Source of the DNA: Prostheceraeus crozeri
Lineage: Eukaryota > Platyhelminthes > Polycladida > Euryleptidae
Assembly: GCA_907163375.1 (NCBI GenBank)
Contig: CAJQUW010013637.1
Location: 248,001 to 312,000 of the forward strand
Length of the DNA: 64,000 nt
Direction of reading: 5' to 3'
The position numbers and the translations under genes are program-made. The notes below the pieces were generated by a model. That model had not been told where the DNA came from, did not search any database, and saw only the letters and a list, made by a program, of their open reading frames with translations. The number at the start of each line of letters is the position of its first letter. The stretch's first letter is position 1. Of this stretch, positions 57,881 through 64,000 are shown piece after piece.

Positions 57881-60800
57881 TACATCTCTCGGGGGGGAAG
57901 TTGGCAACCTTCTCGTGGTCCCCCTCGTAAGTACTCGACTAATCATCGGGGAAACTAATGTCAACAACAGAAATGTACAATGCGTGTAACGCTCCAAACA
58001 ATACCAAACCTCCTGATCTCAGCCGACACGACACTTCTGGCTTCCTAGCCGCAAGTGGTCCGAGCATCCTCCAACTCAACGTAGAAGGCCTGACCAGAGC
58101 CAAGTGCGAGGTTATACAGAATATCTGCTACCGGCACGCCATCTCAGTCATTCTTCTACAAGAGACTCATACCAAATGCGACAATGACATCAACATCTCT
58201 GGATTTTTCCTCGCGGACGCAATACATCATCCTCATTATGGAATTGCTACTCTTGTCAGAGACAATATGTCAGCTTTATTTGTAGCAAAATCTAGCCCCA
58301 ACCAATTAACCGAATGGGTAGCTACAAAAATTGGCGATGCATTAACTGTTGTGAACGTGTACAATCCTCCTAACACGAACATTCAATTACCTCCTATCCT
58401 GCCACATCCCGTCATCTACTCTGGGGACTTCAACAGTCATAATTGCAGATGGGGATATCGTCAAAACGACTCTAACGGTATTTCCATCTCAGAATGGGCT
58501 TCCAACGGTGACCTCCAACTCCTGTATGACAACAAGCAGCCCAAAACATTTCACTCAGCCGCCTGGGATTCGTATACGAATCCAGATCTTACATTCTTCA
58601 GCTCCGATACGACGAGCCTCCTACCACTCCCAACTCGTACGGTATTACCGAATTTCCCGAGATCTCAACACCGACCGACACTGATTACCCACCCAGCCGC
58701 CACCTCAACAACGGCCACAAGTCATCTCCCAAGATGGAATTTTCGGAAGGCAAACTGGGAGAAATTTAAGGAGCTGTTAACTAACTATGACCTCCCAGAC
58801 CCATCTCTGCCAAACGTCGATTACAACTTCCAGGAATTTCAACGCGCCATAATCCGAGCAGCCAAATTCTCTATCCCACGTGGCTACAGGAAGACATATA
58901 TACCTTGCTGGGACAAGAAATGCTCTGAACTCGCTAGACAACATGAGCAATCCGTCTCACTAGAAGAAAAGAAGCAGTCTGCAAACGAACTCATCAAGTA
59001 CATCAATACTCGCAGACAAGCTCGCTGGCTATCATCCATTGATAAGATCGATATGAAGCACTCAAGCAGAGAAGCGTGGAACACTCTGAATAAACTAACG
59101 GCCCGAACAACTGTAGCCACCACCGTGACTCCTGTTACACCAAATCAAATCGCTCACAGTCTCCTGTCTAGTGGAAAGTATTCCAGTCCAGATAAAGCTT
59201 TCACACGCACAGTAAACTGCGATCTCAAGTCTTCCTAGAATGCCCCATATGCTGACATCGATCTCTGCTACAACTTTTCGGAGGAAGAAATTTGCAGCGC
59301 AATCCACTTCAGTAAAAGCGGAAAAAGCCCAGGACCGGATAACCTCCATCCTGAATTCTACAAAAACCTGACAGATTTATACATCGCATGGCTGACGTCA
59401 TTTTTCACAACCTGCTTAAAATCTCACAAAATTCCTAAAATCTGGAGAACTGCAAAAGTTATAGCCGTCCTGAAGCCAAATAAACCTCAGGATTCTCCCA
59501 CCAGCTACAGGCCGATCAGTTTACTTTGCATCGCATTCAAGCTGTTTGAGCGTCTGATCTACAACCGTATCACTCCCATCGTCGAATCTGTTCTTCATCA
59601 TGAACAGGCCGGCTTCCGCCCTAACCGCTGTACCACTGATCAAGTTGCCTTGCTAACTGAAGACATCGAATATGCCTATGAAGAAAACGTTTTTGCTGGT
59701 GCTGTTTTTATCGACCTTTCAGCCGCATACGACACAGTATGGCTACGAGGTCTTAACTTGAAGTTATTGAAAACCATTCCCTCTAAGCACATGGTCAAAA
59801 TGATTATGACACTGGTTAGTCAACGAAGCTTTGTGGTCAATCTCCGTGGGCAGTCATCTCGACGTCGTTTTCTTCGTAATGGCTTACCACAAGGCTCTGT
59901 ACTTGCACCATTGCTGTTTAACATCTACACTCACGACCTACCTGTTACGACTAGCCATAAGTATATCTACGCTGACGACATAGCCCTACTAACTAAAGGA
60001 AACGTTATTACCGAAATCGAGCGGACACTTAGCAATGACCTTGACAAACTGACTTGTTACTTTCATCGATGGAGACTAAGACTAAATGCCGAAAAACCAG
60101 TATGCAGTGTTTTTCATCTCAAGAACTGTCAGGCCAACAAACAGTTAAACGTCCATTTTCGAGGGAAAGTCATCTCACCTGTTATCTCTCCGAAGTACCT
60201 CGGCATAACGCTAGACCGATCATTTACGTACGGGCAACACCTTAAACAAGTCGCAGCCAAGATCAACGCCCGTAATTCAATACTACGCACCCTCGCTAGT
60301 TGCCGTTGGGGCGCCGAGTTCTCTGTGCTTCGAACCTCCGCCCTTGCTCTCTGCTACTCCAGCGCGGAGTATTGCTCTCCAATCTGGATGCAGAGTACCC
60401 ACTCCAAGAAGATAGACTGAGCTCTAAATGACACTATGCGACTAATCTCTGGTTGTGTACGCAGTACACCAATTGACATCCTGCCCATTCTGAGTGGCAT
60501 TGAACCTCCTGACATCCGCCGCGAAAGACTCGCGATACGACTTCACCAAAGAGCTTCGGACAGTGACCACCTGCTGCATAAGAAGCTCTTCGCCAACGAC
60601 CGACCATCAAGAAGACTTAAGTCACGCAACCCTCTATCCAGACGACACAACGGCCTTATCCCACTATCAACAACCTATTCCAACTCATGGGCTGCAGATG
60701 AATGGAGACGAAAATGGACACAGGCGAGTCACGGACTTCGGCGCTTCATATCCGAACCGGCTTACCATCCTCCCGGGTCCGATCTCCCCAGAGGACAGTG

Positions 60801-61041
60801 GGTCCTCCTGAATCGCCTCCGATCTGGACACGGCAGATTCGCTGCATTCATGCATAAGATCGGTCTGTCCTCAAGTGATTCCTGCAGATGCGGAGACGTT
60901 CAAACTAGTGAACACGTCCTGATGTGTCCTGTAATTGGAATGTGTGGTGACCTGAAGACCGTCGATCGTGACTTACGCACGTGGCTTCGTGAAACTGATC
61001 TTTGTGTTTAACTTTCTTTCTCTTTATCACTGTACATTTCA
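57881..61041 (+). mobile_element. Jockey/I-superfamily LINE inserted in PolB
   Basis: About 3.16 kb, visibly richer in G and C than the surrounding element. The word TACGAATAT occurs at both edges (57872-57880 and 61042-61050) and is the likely target duplication. The right copy runs into a short TA tract. The 5' end begins TACATCTCTC then a run of G. Only one protein is encoded. No gag-like ORF1 precedes it, so it is either a single-ORF family or 5'-truncated. Confidence 0.8.
57958..61011 (+). pseudogene. LINE protein: AP-endonuclease plus reverse transcriptase
   Basis: One frame of 1018 codons is interrupted only by TAG at 59236-59238 and TGA at 60418-60420. The N-terminal AP-endonuclease runs from about residue 36 to 245: SILQLNVEGLTRAKCEVIQN, VILLQETHT, VIYSGDFNSH, WGYRQNDSNG and the final RSQHRPTLI. 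The RT has GKSPGPDNLHPEFYKN, SYRPISLLC, FIDLSAAYDTVW (motif A), NGLPQGSVLAPLLFNIY (motif B) and YADDIALL (motif C, near residue 670). A C-terminal knuckle reads CRCGDVQTSEHVLMCP. The style places it in the Jockey/I group; the exact clade is open. With only two stops it is a recent but inactive copy. Confidence 0.93.
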
Positions 61042-61062
61042 TACGAATATATATATATATAT

Positions 61063-64000
61063 ACACCATGTCATTTCACCTGTTGGTAATTCTTGTATCA
61101 TGCAAGAAGAATATAAGCTATTAAAATCATAATATAACAAATAGTTTTCTCTCATGAATTCATCAATTGCATTTTCACGTTCTACTCCTTCTCGTTTCGT
61201 TCGAAAAATTTCTAATATTTTTTCTTTTTCTTCTGGAGATAAAGGTTTCATTATTCCATATTCTTGTGGATTTATTTTCTTATTATAACATTTAACATAT
61301 CTATTACCTAAAACTGATGAAACTCCACCTCTAATTCCAGATTCAAAAAATAATAATTTATCATATGTATTCTCTTTATAATGTTTAAGTTTAACACCGG
61401 TATGTTTCAATCCTGCTAGCCATGTTAAACCTGGTGTAGAATAACAATAACATGGATCTATTCCGTAATATTCTAAACACATAACACGAAAGTTTTCAAA
61501 AAGATCAGCAAGGATTAATACATCTATCTGAAGATATTTCATTGTATAATCATACATTGTTTTACAATTTAACTCTCTCCAATTCTTTTCAGCTTCTGCA
61601 TAGTCTTCTTCAGATAATTGTGATTGTTTTAATGTTGATTTAAATTTATTTATTGGAGGAAGTTGTTTTTCTTCCATAATTTTATTCACAGAATTAAAAT
61701 CAGTCTTCGACTGTGAACCACAGGTTTTATCTCCAGTTATGTAATCATACGGAAATATGCCTTTTAAAGGTTTTAAATTATATTTATTTAGTATTTTACA
61801 TTGTTCAGATTTCAAAGTTTTTCCCATAACATCTAATGAATAAGGAGTAAAAAATCTAAATGCATCTAAAATTCTAATACAACGTAATTGCATTGAAAAA
61901 TATTCTTCTTCTGTTTTACATAGTACATTTATTTGTTGTTGTTGTAATTTTTCAGATGAAAATAAATCTTTCATTACTAGATAGAAATCATATTTAGAAC
62001 CATTGTAGAAATATAAAGGAACAAAGCTATAATTAAATTTATTAGCATTAAGATTACAAGAATTATGTGCTGCACCTCTATATAATCCATTTAGATGATC
62101 ATGATCTTTTACCTTATCAAGATATCTACCTCTGCCATTTTTATAATTTTTTGTAAATTCTTTTCCACAGTAATAACATTTTGTTTCATTAATAAAATTT
62201 AATTTTTCTTTTTCTGTTAATGGCATCATTGGAATATTTGTTTCAAGCAATTGTGAAAAACGTCCTTGTAATTCTTCTACTTTCTTTGTAAACATTTCTG
62301 AACTATCTTCACCATAGTATTGATAATATTCTGATTTAAATAATTCAGGATAATTTGAATGAATGTACATTCCCCAACATAATGGTTTTTGTTCAAATAA
62401 ATATTTTTCTTTACTTTGTTCAGATGCACTTTTTTCATATTTATAATTATCAGAATCGGGCGAAGCCCTGGAAGACATCTCCGATGTCCCGTGCTTTTGT
62501 GTCATATTAACATTATATGCTTCAAAATCACAATATATTGTAAAGGGTACTTTATTTTTAAAATACCATTTATTGTATTCTAAATAATCATCTTTCGGAA
62601 AAGTATTTTCAACTGCTTTGTTTTGTTGACAATTCTCCAAATGTCTATTCATTTCTTCTTTAGTTCTAAAACTTGTCATACATTGGAGACAAGGAAAATT
62701 AGCATTATCTGAAGTTTTTGTAAATATAGAAACATCTTTACACAATATAAAATGACCCTGATAATATAATATATTCGCTTGTGCTGGTTGTTTTGTCTGT
62801 TCTAGTTTTTCAAATTTATCTTGATATATTTCATGTGTTTCATCAATTTCTTTTGTAAGATTAAATGTATTTCGATGAAAATTTTGATTTAATATTTGTA
62901 CCTGTTGTTCATATTCTTTATCATATTGTTCTTTATATTGTTGTAGACATTTTTTTAAAGATTCATTTATTTTTTGATTGGTTTCATTTTCTTCAGTATT
63001 TTCTTCATTTAATTTTTGAATCGTTTCTATCTTATTTTGATATTTATGGTGATATTCTTGTAGTAACATTTTTGTTTGTTGTTGATAATCTGCTTTACAT
63101 TTTTGTAAAATTTCATTTAAAGTTTGTAATTTTTGTTGATATTCTAAAGATAAAGATAAATAATCGGAATTATAATCATAATTATAATTACGTCCTTTAT
63201 AATTATTATGATTAATCATTATTGGTGATAGTGTTTTAACAATTTGAAATTTTTCAGTACATATTATATTTCCTTGGTAAAAAATATTATGATGCATGTA
63301 ATTTCCTCTATCATTATATACTATTTCTGATTGACATAAATTTTTATTATTCAAATAAAATTTTTTTGAATCTGAGTAAAGTGGAGTAATTTTACCAATA
63401 GAAACATAATTCACATTTAATTCAAAAACATTTACTTCTATTAAATTTTTATTCTTCTTATGAAACTTTTTTTAACCTATTATAATCATATGGAAATTCA
63501 TCTAAACCATCCGAAAGATCAAATTCATTTATGTATTCTTCTTTATTATAATGACTTAGTCTTTCTTTATGATATTCTGCAGGATGTAAATGTGCTATAA
63601 TACTCCACAGAAGACAATAATCATCTTCATTTTTTATGTTAATTATTTGTGGTGAACTGAAAGGTAAAGGAACATAACTGCCACCAGTATTATTTTTATA
63701 TTTATCAATTACTATTTTCTTAGATAGTATTTTAACAAATCTCCAACCAGATTCACGTAACTGGGCTTCAATTATACAATTTTCTAATTTAAGTATCATC
63801 GATTCAAATATGGGTTGTATATCATTTACATTATGAATTTCTTGTGAATTTGTAAAATGTCCTTGTATTATTTCTTCAGGAATTCCATCAGGTCCAGTTT
63901 TTGTATAAAGTACTTCTACATTCATATAACATTTGAAAGATTTCTTAAATATATTATAAAAGTTTGTTAATACATTATAAAAAGTTTCATCGGTTTCATT
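61063..64000 (-). pseudogene. Protein-primed DNA polymerase B, proximal segment
   Basis: The N-terminal and exonuclease half of the Polinton-type polymerase, reading leftward and open to the window edge. In order: a leader region with GWRFVKILSKKIVIDKY and INIKNEDDYCLLWSIIAHLH, conserved upstream of Polinton polymerases; a long charged Gln/Lys/Glu-rich coiled-coil stretch (about 62790-63200); a C2H2-like CLQCMTSFRTKEEMNRHLENC; the exonuclease start FTIYCDFEAYNV; an endonuclease-VII-like insertion (CYYCG, then DHDHLNGLYRGAAHNSCNLN); then YLQIDVLILADLFENFR and DFNSLYSSCMIQELPTGEM, which is polymerase motif A. The gene is broken. It has the usual parts of the family. Confidence 0.9.
62457..62488 (-). 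repeat. 32-bp double-hairpin repeat, copy in proximal PolB
   Basis: CGGGCGAAGCCCT followed by GACATCTCCGATGTC. It lies just after the exonuclease start motif, at a spot not conserved in the family as I know it. Same orientation and same translated peptide as the 57839 copy. Confidence 0.9.

Larger units (their letters stand above)
52620..64000. mobile_element. Polinton/adintovirus-like fossil, runs off right edge
   Basis: This AT-rich block has virus-like genes: a membrane protein, an unknown protein, a penton-like capsid protein and an A32-type packaging ATPase on the plus strand, and a convergent protein-primed DNA polymerase B on the minus strand. The set is diagnostic for Polinton/Maverick and adintovirus-type elements. 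No major capsid protein, integrase or protease is seen; they may lie beyond the edge. No terminal inverted repeat was defined, so the left limit is approximate. The element is broken: about two small breaks plus one LINE insertion. Most frames are long, so I judge it fairly young. Confidence 0.85.

Overview
The window is animal nuclear DNA from an invertebrate whose lineage I cannot fix. The evidence is spliced coding exons with GT-AG introns, AT-rich intergenic DNA and a very dense mix of metazoan transposons: Penelope-like elements with GIY-YIG domains, CR1/L2-, RTE- and Jockey/I-type LINEs, hAT, Harbinger and mariner DNA transposons, tRNA-derived SINEs, and a Polinton-like virus fossil. No bacterial-style operon, rRNA or CRISPR array is present.

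Host genes are sparse. The best is a calmodulin-like EF-hand gene on the minus strand. Three exons (24565-24601, 18016-18163, 12549-12594) join in frame across introns of about 6.4 and 5.4 kb, and those introns are full of transposons. A second possible first exon lies at 26224-26338 on the same strand. Almost everything else from 1 to 52 kb is mobile-element debris.

Region by region: 1-5 kb holds a tiny RTE insertion, a LINE tail and two copies of a TIR element with GTCCGGCAGCC ends. 5-10.5 kb is a nest: a 3.6-kb hAT transposon with a perfect 8-bp target duplication sits in a non-autonomous hAT-like element, which itself seems to sit in a DUF4817 mariner. 11-25 kb is EF-hand gene territory with a SINE, three Penelope fragments, foldback elements and a self-nested hAT MITE family. 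26-33 kb has a Harbinger transposase, a 168-bp satellite remnant, a pair of tRNA-like repeats around a MITE, and a CR1/L2-type LINE. 34-48 kb is mostly MITEs, several with exact target duplications, plus a 1-kb palindrome carrying a 189-bp Harbinger MITE in one arm only.

From about 52.6 kb to the right edge lies an AT-rich Polinton/adintovirus-like element, treated here as a fossil. Four genes point right (a two-helix membrane protein, an unknown protein, a penton-like minor capsid protein, a packaging ATPase) and a convergent protein-primed DNA polymerase B points left. The polymerase gene is interrupted by a 3.2-kb Jockey/I-superfamily LINE on the opposite strand. The element carries unusual palindromic repeats: a 32-bp double hairpin found in both polymerase segments and, in part, at the end of another gene; a seven-unit 21-bp hairpin array behind the capsid gene; and a cluster of 16-bp palindromes upstream of the first gene. 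These repeats are the most unusual structures in the window.
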